64,000 bases of DNA from Myrica gale. Taxonomy: Eukaryota; Streptophyta; Magnoliopsida; Fagales; Myricaceae. Within the stretch, counting starts at the first letter, position 1, and each line of letters starts with the position of its first letter. The translations under genes and the position numbers were made by a program. Below the pieces are notes generated by a model. That model saw only the letters and a program-made list of their open reading frames with translations, was not told where the DNA came from and did not search any database. The DNA lies in NCBI GenBank assembly GCA_963930655.1, contig OZ005610.1, positions 19,413,001 to 19,477,000 on the forward strand, given 5' to 3'. Below are positions 47,112-58,719 of the stretch, one piece after another.

Positions 47112-47627
47112 TGATGGGCCATAATATGGCCAACCCAGCCCATTGAGACACATGAGCCCATCTGCAGTCTCATCCAAGTCCATAGGCATTCTAGGCCTTC
47201 AACCCACATAAGCGTAAGTTAACATCTCTAGGACTCCAAGAAAGATAACGACTCAAAAGGCTTCACGACTTCAGGTAAGACAAGGAGTCTTAAAGGCCAT
47301 ACTGCTGTATTCCCTTTAGGACTCTAGCACCCCCTCTTATAACGATAAGGATTCCAAGAAAGATAAAGGCTAAAGAGGCTTTAACACTTTAGGTAAGACA
47401 AGGAGTCCTGAAGCCCATATCGCTGGACTTCTTTTAGGATTTTAGCACTCCCCCTCTTATAAGTAGCAGGTACCCCTTTACATTTTCTCAAGCTTAATTA
47501 TTTCTCCAAACTAAACTCTTCTTGAGATATGACTTAAGCATCAGAGTGTCCACATCCGACGCCGCCCCTCGTTTGGTTCCCTTTTAGGTCTGATCGGCTC
47601 CGACTCTTGGTGATTTTGACATCATCA
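47112..47627. mobile_element. Solo LTR (probably Ty3/gypsy type), 516 bp
   Basis: Begins TGATGGGCC, ends CATCATCA, and is flanked by the perfect 5-bp duplication GTTTC (47107-47111 and 47628-47632). Contains TCTTATAAGTAGCAGG (TATA region) and GACTTAAGCATCAGAGTG, a motif common in the R region of plant gypsy LTRs. A 120-bp block (CTAGGACTCCAAGAAAGATAA...CCCCTCTTATAA) is tandemly duplicated inside (about 47228-47342 and 47345-47460). No internal domain: product of LTR-LTR recombination. Confidence 0.9.
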
Positions 47628-47632
47628 GTTTC

Positions 47633-49134
47633 ATTATCGTAGCCAGTGAAATTTGAAGATTTAGCACCCTAACAATGCAACCAAAGATCAGCACAAACCA
47701 AGAGCGTTATTCCATAAAGAGTTCCACTCAGTTACAACAGAAACCAAATATTTACCAGTTTTGGGGTGTCATGAGGAACAACTTCGAGAGTTGCGAATTC
47801 TTTGAATGAAATCTGTTGGCCCATTTTACATCAGTAATCAGCGGATAAGATTTAGAGCAACCATTTTACATCAGTAAGGAGTGGATAATATTTAGAATGC
47901 CAGATTAGTAACTGCAACAGAGTGTCATAAACTTTAAATGGACTTTTCGTGTGGAACAGTTGATACTTGCTTTCTCTATGAACCAGTTGAATTGATATTA
48001 TTAATGCCATATCCTTGTAAAACAAAAGAATCTAAATAAATTATGGTATGAATTCTCATTTCTCAAACATTCCTGTCCTGACTTTAAGCCTCTGTCCATA
48101 CCATTAGATACCATCATACCACGAGTACATAAGAGCAAACTGATGGCAAAACACAGAACACCTCGGAATCAGTAAAAGATTGCAACTGAGAAAGATGGTT
48201 TTCAAAAACGAAGAAATTAAGCTCTCTGACACTACAGTCAGGTTGACATCCATTAAGCTCTTTCACCCACATCTAAAGTTGTCAGTATTAACATACAAGA
48301 TACTCGACAACTGAAAAAGAAGAAGCTAAACTGAGTTTCTTTTTTCTATTTTTTATTTTATTTTCATGTATTTTTCCTTGGATGAGTTACTTTGAACATA
48401 AAAAGAGCGGGAAAAGATGGCTAAGAGAGGTCTATAGCTATAAAAATGACGATATGCTCCACTTGATACCAGCAAAAGAAACTTTACTCAGCTTCAACTC
48501 ATAATGGTCAGGAAGGAGCCGTAAATTCATGTAGAGTACGTATCTGTCGAGGATGAATTCAAAATTATGAACTTCTGACTCAAAAAAGCAAAAAATTGCA
48601 ATAATGGTTGTTTATTGCAATAACGGTGGACACCAAAATAGGTTCAAAATTACACTTTTTCCTTGTTATGCTGTAAAAAGAAGATAAACTGCGTCATAAA
48701 AGCATACCTATTGTACAAAATCCCCAGGGTCTGATGTGATGCTCTCATACATTCTTTTGGGTTAAAAGAGTATCAGTTATGTGTGCTAGCATTGTTCTTT
48801 GTGTGTCTGTCTGAAAAGAGCTGTAATATGTATCTGCACGCTTGAACCTCATTCTACCACCATTAGTTTGATCATGGATGCTTAAATTTCATTGCTAAGC
48901 CCATGAACAGTTCACATGAAAGGAATTTCGAAGACTTTGCCATACTTTCATGCTTTCCAGATATCCTTAGATGTTTGAGATGAAATCCTTACTGATATTG
49001 TTCACAGTAGATTGCTCTGATGACACTTCTTGGAAGTCAAGAGCAACCTGCCGCTTGGTCCAAATAGATTGCAACACTGCCAGCTTTTGCATGGAGGTCT
49101 TCACTTCTTGAATACCTGGAATAATCTTCATAAA
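47633..49134. other. Intergenic DNA downstream of the PPR gene
   Basis: No ORF or repeat recognised. The part next to 49134 is likely the PPR 3' UTR; CTGCAG/GGTAATACC-type splice-like sites could make it spliced, but I cannot support exons. Confidence 0.4.
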
Positions 49135-51033
49135 TTACTGTGGCTTTTCTAGAGAAGGGTGTAGCCTATCAGTAGACAGCAAATCCACTAACATGCTATT
49201 AGTGCAAGAATCTGCTGTGAAACCACTCTGAGCCATTACATGAAGAAGCTCTATCGCCCTTGATATCTTCTTATTTTTTAGAAATCCACGGATAATTGTG
49301 TTGTAAGTGCAACCATTAGGTGAGCAGCCACTTTCATCCATTCTTTTGAGCAACTCACTTGCTTCATCCAATAACCCATCATTACAGAGTCCATCAATCA
49401 TTGAAGTATATGTCACGACATTGGGCTGTAATCCTTTTTCAGAGAGTTTCAAAAAGATTTCCTTTGCAAGTTTCACTTTTCCAGCTTTGCACATACCATC
49501 AATGAGGCTAGTGAAAATCACAACATCACAATCCATCCTCTGACTTTCAATTGCTTCAAAAAGTTTCAAAGCCTCATCAATATCGAGATTTTTGCATAGC
49601 TTATCCAGCATTATAGAGTAAGTAAATATATCTGGAAGCTTTCCATGAGCTTGCATCTCATTTATAAGCTCTTGCACAGCTTTAACTCTCCCAATGGAGA
49701 ACATGCCACCAATAAGAGTGTTGTAAGTAACAGTATCAGGAACCAACCTTTTACTAGACATTTTTTCAATAAGACTCATGGCCTCATCCATTCTCCCACT
49801 CCTACAATATCCCTTGATCAAGATATTATAGCAACATGCATCAGGATAGCAACCCCTATCAACCATCAAATCATATACTTCTCTTGCCTCATCCATCAAA
49901 TCCTGCATACAGTACGCATCCATGAGAGTGCTATAAGTGACTATATCGGGCTCCACACCTCTTTGAATCATCACCTCAATTACACGTTTTGGCTCATTAG
50001 TGTTTCCTTCTTTACAGAGTATATCAGACAACATAATTACAGTTCTCAAATCAGGTACAATTTCCCTACTTTCCACTTCCTTTAGAAAACCCAAAACTTC
50101 CTCCCGTTGACATGAATTGCATAGCCCATGAATCAAGGAATTATATGTAACCACATCCATGGAAATCCCTTTACCGATCATTTCTAACAATAGACTGAAA
50201 CCCTGAATTACCAGCCCGTCCTTCCATAGACAGTCGATAATAGTAGTATATACAACTCTATCAGGCTTAGAACCTCCTCCTTCCATCTTCCTAAGAATCC
50301 CAATAGCTGCATTAGCATCGCCCATTCTGCACAACCCGTTTACAATTGTCCCATAAGTAACCACATCAACAGAATACTCTCTCTCCATCATTGCATTAAA
50401 AAATTCCACTGCTTTCATGATTTTACCATCAATACAGAACCCATTGATCAAAGTGGTGAAAGTCCTACAACTCGGCTCGTATCCAAGTTTCAAAATCTTA
50501 CCCAACAATGAATACCCAAAATCTGACACGTTCAAATTGCAAAAACAATTGATCACAATATTCAAAGTACAAACATCAGGTATAATTCCCCGCAAACCCA
50601 TTTGCTTATATAAACAAATCACGGCCGAATGTCTTTCCATTTGAACAATTTTACCTAGAATCTGATTGAAATCCACGATAGACGGCCGGGAACCCATGCG
50701 AAGTAACTGATTGAAAATGCTAAGGGCATCATCAAAATTATTCAACCTCCCATATTTACATTGTTCCCTCACAAACTTCAAGAACTGGGTTTGAGCATAT
50801 CTTTTTCGTTTTTTATCTATTCTACTAGTGTTACTAGTAGAACTAGAACAACAAGTTTGAGTGTGAAAGGAAGCTATTGAAGTAAAAACCCTAGGATCAT
50901 TTGTGAAGAGAGAAAAAAGGTTAGTGGGTTTGTTAGCGGTACCGTCTCCGAGCAGAGAAGAAGAAGCATAAGCAGAAGCAGAAGCATATCCCGAAGAAGC
51001 ACTTGAAGAAGCGCTTTTCCTCACCAACATCAT
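49135..51033 (-). CDS. P-class pentatricopeptide repeat protein, restorer-of-fertility-like, predicted mitochondrial
   Basis: Single-exon gene, 632 aa. N-terminus (1-80) is rich in Ser/Ala/Arg, as expected for an organelle presequence. After a partial motif ending at residue 118 come 14 consecutive PPR motifs of exactly 35 aa (119-608), then a 24-residue tail. Typical motif text: VVTYNSLIHGLC, IVTYSTLMDAYC, TVTYNTLIGGM, VVTYTSMIDGLC, each ending near G..PD or G..PN. Only P motifs; no E, DYW or SMR domain. Such proteins bind organellar RNA sequence-specifically, and this motif style is shared with the RFL/RPF clade that processes mitochondrial transcripts. Two ATGs in tandem at 51033; the first is taken. 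No frameshift or stop. Confidence 0.95.
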   Translation of the reverse strand: MMLVRKSASSSASSGYASASAYASSSLLGDGTANKPTNLFSLFTNDPRVFTSIASFHTQTCCSSSTSNTSRIDKKRKRYAQTQFLKFVREQCKYGRLNNFDDALSIFNQLLRMGSRPSIVDFNQILGKIVQMERHSAVICLYKQMGLRGIIPDVCTLNIVINCFCNLNVSDFGYSLLGKILKLGYEPSCRTFTTLINGFCIDGKIMKAVEFFNAMMEREYSVDVVTYGTIVNGLCRMGDANAAIGILRKMEGGGSKPDRVVYTTIIDCLWKDGLVIQGFSLLLEMIGKGISMDVVTYNSLIHGLCNSCQREEVLGFLKEVESREIVPDLRTVIMLSDILCKEGNTNEPKRVIEVMIQRGVEPDIVTYSTLMDAYCMQDLMDEAREVYDLMVDRGCYPDACCYNILIKGYCRSGRMDEAMSLIEKMSSKRLVPDTVTYNTLIGGMFSIGRVKAVQELINEMQAHGKLPDIFTYSIMLDKLCKNLDIDEALKLFEAIESQRMDCDVVIFTSLIDGMCKAGKVKLAKEIFLKLSEKGLQPNVVTYTSMIDGLCNDGLLDEASELLKRMDESGCSPNGCTYNTIIRGFLKNKKISRAIELLHVMAQSGFTADSCTNSMLVDLLSTDRLHPSLEKPQ

Positions 51034-52239
51034 AACTCTGCTTTTGTTTCTTTCACTTTCTGTCTTCCCTTCTCCATGAAAAAAGTCGGTATTCAGGCTA
51101 CGCCCTACATACGGCTTCTGAGTCTTGCCCCCCTAAAACTGAAAGAATGCCAGGACAATGAGTGGGTTTAGAAGTAAAACCAGTTAAGCTCGGGTTATGT
51201 CCGGCTTAGACTATCGATCCCAAAAGCCAGAAAAAATTATTTTTCCTTTAATTTAGACATTCCAAATATAATACATACTTCAGGAGGATAAAAGTACAAA
51301 TATTACCTGCTTAAAAAAAATGTACAAACATCACCTGACTAGATTCGGGCATTGCTTCAACATAAAATAATGGGAATTCCCCAAATTTCTGAAAAAGAAA
51401 AAATTACGATACAACCATTAGTTTCCACGCCAGATACACAAAAGTAAAGTATAAATATATTTCTCACCTTTAAATATATTTTTTTACCCTCTAATAGATT
51501 TTGACACTTTACTCACTAAATTATAACTTTTATCATATTTTATTTTTAAATTATTAATTTCAAATATTTTACACCACTTATTTAAAATTGTCATTATTTT
51601 AAGAAAGAAATATTTTTTTAAACTTTAAAAATATAGATTTTACTCCCATATATTATTCTTGTGGTAATATATATGTGAGATAAAATCTATATACAAAAAT
51701 AAAAAATTATTTTCATCTAAAATAACGATTTTAAATTTTAACGGATGGTACAAATAGTCTAAAATTAATATATATAGTTAATTGTGAATTGTGACAAAAA
51801 TAATAATTTAAAGTGCTAAGTATCAAAATCTTTAAGAGTGAAAAATATATTTATTTTAAGAACTAAACAAAACCAATAATCCTTGGTTGAACCGAATTTC
51901 TCTAAGCTGCACATGTCAAAAGAGGGGAATATTGAGCGGACATAATTAGTTGCAAATACAACATTGATTAGGCTTGTTTGAACTCCACAATATAGGATTG
52001 TCTATATATTGTGTAGCTTCTTAAATTTCTTTTAAATAAATAGCAGTAACAGATAACAAAGAGAATGAATATGGTTCTTGTGTAAAATTTAGATCAAAGG
52101 GCGCTCATCTTGGGTAGGCAGCAAGGGCTAGCTTCAGGGAGAAGAATAAATGATGTATGATTTTTAGGATTTTTTTTATAGAATTGTGAATATTTATGTA
52201 GATCGGAGTTTTATAGACTTTTGTGTAAAAATTGGTGAA
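51034..52239. other. Intergenic DNA upstream of the PPR gene
   Basis: Very AT-rich from 51240; no ORF. The PPR 5' UTR and promoter should lie in 51034-51300. Nothing else recognised. Confidence 0.5.
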
Positions 52240-52880
52240 AAGTTTTAAAAATTCTTAAATGCATTGTAAGTCCCCGTGGTATTACCTTTTTACAAATTGG
52301 TCCTTGTGGTATGAGTTTGTACTGGCTAGTCCCTGAGGTAATATTCTTGTAACAAATTGGTCCTCCCGTTAGATTTCCGTCGACCCACTTAACGGCCGAA
52401 GATGACGTATCATAAAATCTGATGTCATCAGCAAATGGGGTGATGTCGCATGTCGAGAGACTCGAGCAAGCCGAGTTGCTTGTGCTCAAGATGCTCGGGT
52501 TGCTCGGGATGTCAGGGCTCGGCCTGTGCTCGGGATGCTCGGTCTATCCTTTGTTGGTGCTCTTTCATTGGTGCATATGATGTCGCATGTACCCGTATCC
52601 CGAGCAGGTCGGGCTGTTTGTGCTCGAGATACTCGAGCTGGTGCTACTCACTGCTCGGGATGCTCGGTCTGTCCTCTGTTGGTGCTCTTTCATTGGTGCA
52701 TACGCGGAAAATAATCCACATCAGCTTCGACCGTTAAGTGGGTCAATGGAAATCTAACGGGAGGACAAATTTGTTACAAGATTATTACCTCAGGGACTAG
52801 CCAGTACAAACTCATACCACAGGGACCAATTTGTAAAAAGGTGATACCACAGGGACCTACAGTGCATTTAAGCCTTAATT
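52240..52880. mobile_element. Fold-back / Mutator-type MITE with long inverted repeats
   Basis: About 160-bp inverted termini: 52250-52410 and 52715-52875 (shared AGTCCCTGAGGTAAT, AAATCTAACGGGAGGAC, GTTAAGTGGGTC). Between them a GC-rich core has two direct repeats (TGCTCGGGATGCTCGGTCTRTCC then TTGTTGGTGCTCTTTCATTG) about 140 bp apart. Long TIRs and no transposase fit a Mutator-like or fold-back element. The target duplication was not resolved. Confidence 0.8.
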
Positions 52881-54974
52881 TTTACTGGAGTTTGTAAAAA
52901 GGTTTTAGAGAGATGATTTGATGTAATTTTTTAATAAAAAAATATTGAGTGTGGTGAAAAAATATTGAGAGAAAAAATTTGTAAGAATTTCTTTTTGAAA
53001 AGATATTGAAATTTGTGTGAAAAGTTATTAGAGTATATGTTAAAGATATTATTGTTTATGTAGGATTTTTTTATGTTTTGGATGATCCTTTGTGAATTTA
53101 TTATATTTTAGAATATTTTTACAAAACGAAGATGTCTGTAAGCTACTAATATTGTTTATTTGATTTTCATTAGTCTCGTACTATAATTTAAAAATAGGGA
53201 AGATGGATTTCTGTCCACTCTTTTCCTCACTTTCCTTTCCTTGAGTCGTCTATTAGACTTTTTTTTCTCGTATGACACTTTTTGTTATCTAAAGGTTAAG
53301 GTTAAGACTGAAGCTTAAGTGTACGAATATCCCGGGCTCCGGCTCACTTTGATATGTGTTTGGATGGGTAAAAGAATTTTCTGTGAAATTTTTGTTTTTG
53401 AAAGGAGGATATATTCTCTTGGAATTGGTGATTTTTTTTTGAAGTTTATTAAAAGGTATTAGAGTTTCTAAAAAAAATATTAATGTTGGTGAAAAAGTGA
53501 TTGTGAGGGCTTAATAATGGGAAAATAATTTGAAAGAGGTGAGATTAAAGAGGGAAAAATAGGCTTTGAAATTTTTGCTGGAAAATCTTATACTTCCTAA
53601 TCATGACAATTAAAGTATACTATTCCGATTTCATCAAAGTTAAAGAATCAAAGAATTGAATTTATCTTAAAGATTAGGAAAATTAGAAAATTTTTAATTG
53701 ATATGCTTTAAAGAGTAAAAAGACTCAAATAATTCTTCTTTGATGAAACGTCTGTTCAAATGTGGGATATCTTCAAATGTTGTCTAACATAGACGAGCCG
53801 CTCCTCGTTTTTGGCAGGTTCAATATTTATCCTTCAGCAATGTTTGACAAGCTAAAATTTCAAGAGATTGATTTTTATGGGGTTTATGAAAATTTGGTAA
53901 AAATTGTTAAGGATGTTTGATACTAAATTCATTTTATGAGAGTTTGTGAAAGTATAGAGAAAGATGATTTGATAAAATTGTTTTATGAAAAATATGGAGA
54001 TAGACGCTTTAATAGTCTTTTTCAATGGAAATTTGTTGAGTTCGTGTGCAAATTTTGAGATTTTGTTGTTTAGTTGTAAAATTCAGTGAAAAATCTCCTT
54101 TAACCAAACATCAATCTAGTTTTCATGGTTAGTAGTTGATCAATTATAGCTTTGCTGTCTATCTCTGGGAGTGATGGTTAATCCACTTGATCAAATACAT
54201 CATTATTCCTATATGATGGTGCAATGTTCGGCCTAGCAGATGAACGATGATCTCATTCTGAACACCTTCAGGATCAAGGATGATACATGCAAGAGAGTAA
54301 CAAATAGTGCTAGAGTAACTACATGGGTGACATTCCGATGCCTAGGTAAGCGTTTGAGGAGAGTGTATGGGTAGTATCCTGGTCCAGGATCAGTGGAATG
54401 CGTACCTGCCCCTCTTATAGGGGTGATAGTAGTCCTGTGCAGCCCGTGCCAGGCCGAGATGGGGGATTATGCCCTCCACCGACACCACCCATGCCGGTGT
54501 AGCAGAAGACGAGATTGATGTGAGAATTTATATCACACATTTTCTTAGTAGCAATTGTTTTTATTAAGAGCTTTTTGTATGTTTCTCAGCTCGCTTTGAG
54601 AGAGAGAGAGGGCTTGAGCGGTCGAAGTGGGGGAATAGAATAAAGCTATGTGGTCGATCCCTTCTGGCCTTCGTTTATATAGCCTCAACGAGGTGGTCGA
54701 TTGCTTGGCTGAGGCAGTCCATGTTCGCGACCTCTTCAAAGAACAATTCTTTGAACCGGTGTTCCTCTTCAGAGAAAATGCCTAAATATCTTGACCTCTT
54801 CAGCCAAAAACACAAAAATTTGAACTTTTAAGCTCATTAAGGCAATGAAATGATGCCATTTAAGAAATATGATCATGGAACATATTTTCAAGGATAATAC
54901 AAGCATGTGGGAGGCATCAAAACATCATAAAAATATGCGAAGCAAGAAAAAATAATCATAGTCAAATCTATAGA
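52881..54974. other. AT-rich intergenic DNA with MITE-like debris
   Basis: No gene. Similar sentences recur (GAGAGATGATTTGATGTAATTTTTTAATAAAA near 52910 and GAAAGATGATTTGATAAAATTG near 53962), suggesting two relics of one AT-rich MITE family. 54200-54740 holds GC-richer sequence that may be the 3' end of the adjacent copia fragment; not proven. Confidence 0.45.
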
Positions 54975-56460
54975 GCATTTGCATCTAGAAAACCAATATT
55001 TCTTCTAAGTTTACAAACTCTATTTTTACTCAGCGATTTTGTGAAGATATCAGCTAGTTGATGCTCAATACTAACAAATTATACTGAGTTCTCTCCTTTT
55101 TGAATGTGATCTCTCAAAAAGTGATGTTGCACTTCAATATGTTTTTTTAGAGTGTTTGATTGGATTTTTGGACAAACATATGACACTTGTGTTATCACAA
55201 TTGATAGGTATACTATCAAATTTTTGTCCAAAATCTTGAAGTGTTTGTCTCACCTACAACACTTGAGCACAACAACTATTGGCGGCAATGTACTCGGCTT
55301 CGGTTGTTGATAAGGCAACCAAATTTTGTTTCTTGCTACTCTAAGAGACAATGGATGATCCTAGGAAATGACAAGTACCACTTGTACTCTTCCTATTGAC
55401 TTTGCATCCAGCAAAGTCGGCATCGAAATAACTAATTAAGTCTAGGTGAGTCCTTTTGGGATATCAAAGTCCCAAATTAATGGTTCCAAGCAAATAGTGA
55501 AAAATTCGCTTAACAACACTAAGATGCAATTCCTTTGGGCAAGATTGAGAACGAGCACATAGACTTACACTAAATATAATATCAGGTTTGCTTGCAGTTA
55601 AGTATAGTAGAGATTCGATCATATCTCGATATTTGACGTTTTCCACTTTAGCTCCGTGTTCATCCGCATCCAGCTTTAACGTTGTCCTCATGGGAGTCTC
55701 GACGGAATTTCCATTTTCCATACCGAATCTTTTTAATAATTCTTTCGCATACTTGGTTTGATTTATGAAGATTCTATTATTACCTAGCTTGATTTGGAGT
55801 CTGTGAAAGAAAATTAATTTGTCCATCATGCTCATTTGAAACTCATTTCTCATGCATGTAGAGAATTCCCCGCAAAGTAATTCATTATAATTTGATCCAA
55901 AAATAATATCATCAACGTAATTTTGGACGATTAATAAATCTTTATTTTTGGTCTTTTTGAAGAGTGTAGTGTCTATTTCACCCATAGAGAAACCATTTTC
56001 AATGAGAAATTTTTTAAGCCTATCATACCATGTTCTAGGATCTTGCTTTAAACCGTGTAAAACCTTTTTGAGTTTAAAACATGGTTAGATAATTTTTCAT
56101 TTTCAAAACCTTATGATTGCCCTACATAGGCTTCTTCCATAATATGACCATTTAAAAAGACATTTTTTATATCCATTTGATATAAAGTGAAATCCTTTAG
56201 CATCCAAAGCTCTACATAGGCTTCTTCCATAATATGACCATTTAAAAAAACACTTTTTATATCCATTTGATATAAAGTGAAATCTTTATAGCATCCAAAG
56301 CCTAAGGGCATTCTTATAGATTCAAGTCTAGCTACAGATACAAAAGTTTATTTATAGTCAATTCATTCTTCTTGATTATACCCTTTTGCAATAAGTATAA
56401 CTTTGTTTCTAACTATAGAGCCGTGCTCATCAACCTTATTCCTTAAAACCCATTTGGTTT
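54975..56460 (-). pseudogene. Ty1/copia pol fragment (RT and RNase H)
   Basis: Minus strand: RT start near 56460 (ETKWVLRNKVDEHG), then YQMDIKSVFLNGHIMEEAYV, the catalytic block VQNYVDDIIFGSN (55925), KYAKELLKRFGME, SLLYLTASKPDIIFSV, and the RNase H side (DADFAGCKVNRKSTSGTC, LSTTEAEYIAAN, KHIEVQHHFLRDHI, QLADIFTKSL). Several stops and frameshifts. No LTR identified; the right end abuts a CACTA terminus at 56471. Confidence 0.92.
56115..56306. repeat. Tandem duplication of about 97 bp inside the copia RT
   Basis: CTACATAGGCTTCTTCCATA through ATAAAGTGAAATC occurs twice (starting 56115 and 56212), duplicating the LYQMDIK...FLNGHIMEEAYV stretch of RT in frame. Confidence 0.9.
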
Positions 56461-56470
56461 CAATTATCCA

Positions 56471-56702
56471 CTACAAAAAAATCGGGTTTTAACAACAATC
56501 ATTTTAACGACGGTCATGAAAACGCCGCCGAAAGTCATCTATAGAGGCGTTTTTTATGACCGCCATTAAAAATCGCAGTTAAAACTCTTTTGACTTTTAA
56601 CAGCGGTCATTTTAAGTTTTAACTGCGGTTTTTTAACTGCGGTCACAAAAAACACTGCTGAAAGTCACCTATAGCGACGTTTGTGATGGCAGCCGTTAAA
56701 AA
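56471..56702 (+). mobile_element. Isolated CACTA-element terminus
   Basis: Begins CACTACAAAAAAATCGGG and continues with subterminal motifs (GCGGTCAT, AACGCCGCCGAAAGTC, AACTGCGGTC). The opposite GTAGTG end is absent; the sequence runs straight into the broken PAP exon. A truncated element. Confidence 0.7.
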
Positions 56703-56932
56703 AGACTAGCAGTAATTTTGAGATAAGGGTTAGGATCAGCAGGACATGTGAGCAATTTTCTTCTATTTACTACACGAAAGTTCGATATAGCTGTGTGATT
56801 GTAATACTCAAGGAAAGAGGTGGTAACAATAGGATGCAACTACGAAGTAGAAGACATTGAAAAATAACCCAGCCTGGTAAATAATGAGAGCAAAAATAGT
56901 TGGGTGACCCAAGAAGAATAGGAGGGCCCCAT
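56703..56932 (-). pseudogene. Third PAP copy: exon 1 fragment only
   Basis: Starts at the ATG 56932 and matches exon 1 of the two intact genes (MGPSYSSWVTQLFLLSLF, then SFLEYYNHTAIS, FRVVNRRKLLTCP). Carries a premature TAG (56842-56840) and a 3-bp insertion before DPNPYL, and is cut off by the CACTA terminus at 56702. Clearly more diverged than the two full copies. Dead fragment. Confidence 0.92.
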
Positions 56933-57552
56933 TTCAGAAGAAGGGAAGAGAACAAAAGAGGACACAGAATAACTAAGAAGCTCTTGATGTAAAGCAGACA
57001 ATGTTGTTATTCTTGGGTTCTCTTTGCTCTCTTTTTATAGAGCAAGGGCAGCTTATTAATACCTACTTAGCCAATACTAGATAGGGAAGTTTTATTACGA
57101 GAGTGACATTCTCAATGAAGTCGATGCTAAGCTAGGAGTGAGGCATTTCTAGATATATATGGGTATTTGCCTATTTCCTTTTCAACTTTGTGAAATGTCT
57201 TGATGCCTGTGCACCTTCACATTTCTTTGTCCGTTCAACTTGGATTGTAGAAAAGGGAGAGGCTTTTGATTTTATTTATTTATTAATAACAATATCCAAA
57301 CAACTTTAGAACGAGATGACTCTTCATTTTTGGGGCGTTCATGCGTGCGAACTTTGGAATCATGTGATTGGACTTAAAAGGAATTAGCAGAGCATATCTA
57401 TTTCTCTCTTTTTTGGGTTCCTCGCTCTTATTTAGAAATTAATAGCATGCTTCAGATTTTATTCATTAGCACACACGGGCTGAGGGGAAAAAAATTATAT
57501 GCTCTGCTAAGAGATATAAATATACAAAATATTAAAAAAAATAATAATAAAT
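56933..57552 (-). repeat. Upstream region of the third PAP copy
   Basis: Keeps the 5' UTR, the TATA region (CTATAAAAAG near 57040) and the 22.7-23.05 kb style sequence (GCTTATTAATACCTACTTAG, CTAGATAGGGAAGTTTTATT). Interrupted at 57552 by the CACTA element and resumes at 61322. Confidence 0.8.
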
Positions 57553-58719
57553 CACTACAAAAAACAGGTCTATAGCGGCGGTCACTAAAAACGCTGCTAA
57601 ATGGTGTTTTTAGCAGCGTTTCGCAAAAAATGCCACTAAAGAGAGTCTATAGTGGCAGTCTTTTTAGCAGCCCTTTAACAACGTTTTTTGTGAAACGCCG
57701 CTAAAAGTGGTACCTTTAGTGGTGGTATTTATAGCAGCGGTCAGTGACCGCCGCCATATACCCCCTTTAACAGCGTTTTTTGCAAAACGCCGTTAAAAAT
57801 TTGGTACCTACAGCGGCGGTCATGGTGACCGCCGCTGTAGGTACCCACCTTTAGCAGTGTTTGTGTCACAAACGCTGCTATAGGTATATGTGAAAAAAAT
57901 TATCTATTAATTATAAATTATTTAATGTTAATAATTATTTTGTTTATTATTTTATTCCTTTTAATATTATTTTATTTTGTGATGTATTTGAAAAAAATTA
58001 TTTTAAAGGACATACTTAATAAAATATGGAATTAGTAGGAGTGTTATGAAAATTGAAGTCGTTATATGATATATTTTAAATTATAGCTATTGTTGCTATG
58101 ATAATTGCATATTTATTGACTAAATCTAAGTAATTTAGAAAACATATATTATCATGCTTATAATGAGCATATATTTTTTGAATAATTAGTTATATGATAA
58201 TATTTAATTGTGACATATTATTTAATTTCAAATAAGAAGATATTGTGAGATTAGCTTGTGCAATTAAAGTACATAACTTAATATAGTCTTAGAGACTGTA
58301 ATTTAGTCATTAGGTAAGTACATATGTATAAAGTTCTTAGGTTAATTAGCACATATCAATTATATAATAAACACATACTTTTAAATTATAAATATTATAT
58401 ATTATTATTCTCACCTATTTTAATTAAGATTATTATACTGATTATAAAAAATAGTGTAAAGAATATACAACTGATTTTAAATACTATTACAATTTACAAC
58501 TGATTTTAATTTATTAAAAACACATGACTACAAAATATAACTTATTATTAAATTTTTTGAAAAACTAAAAAAATAAAAAAAATAAAAGCTTTCAAATTCC
58601 CTTTCCCGAACAGGCGCGCCCCTTTCCCGCCCAACCCCAAATTCCCCCTTTCCCGTATTTCGCTCTCTCCCCTCCCAAATTCCCCTTTAGATTCTCCAAG
58701 GCTTGCGCAGCTGCCTCCA

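Noticed and set aside
47633-49134. Extra exons of the PPR gene or another gene
   Set aside because: Splice-like sites exist but no conserved coding sequence could be assembled.
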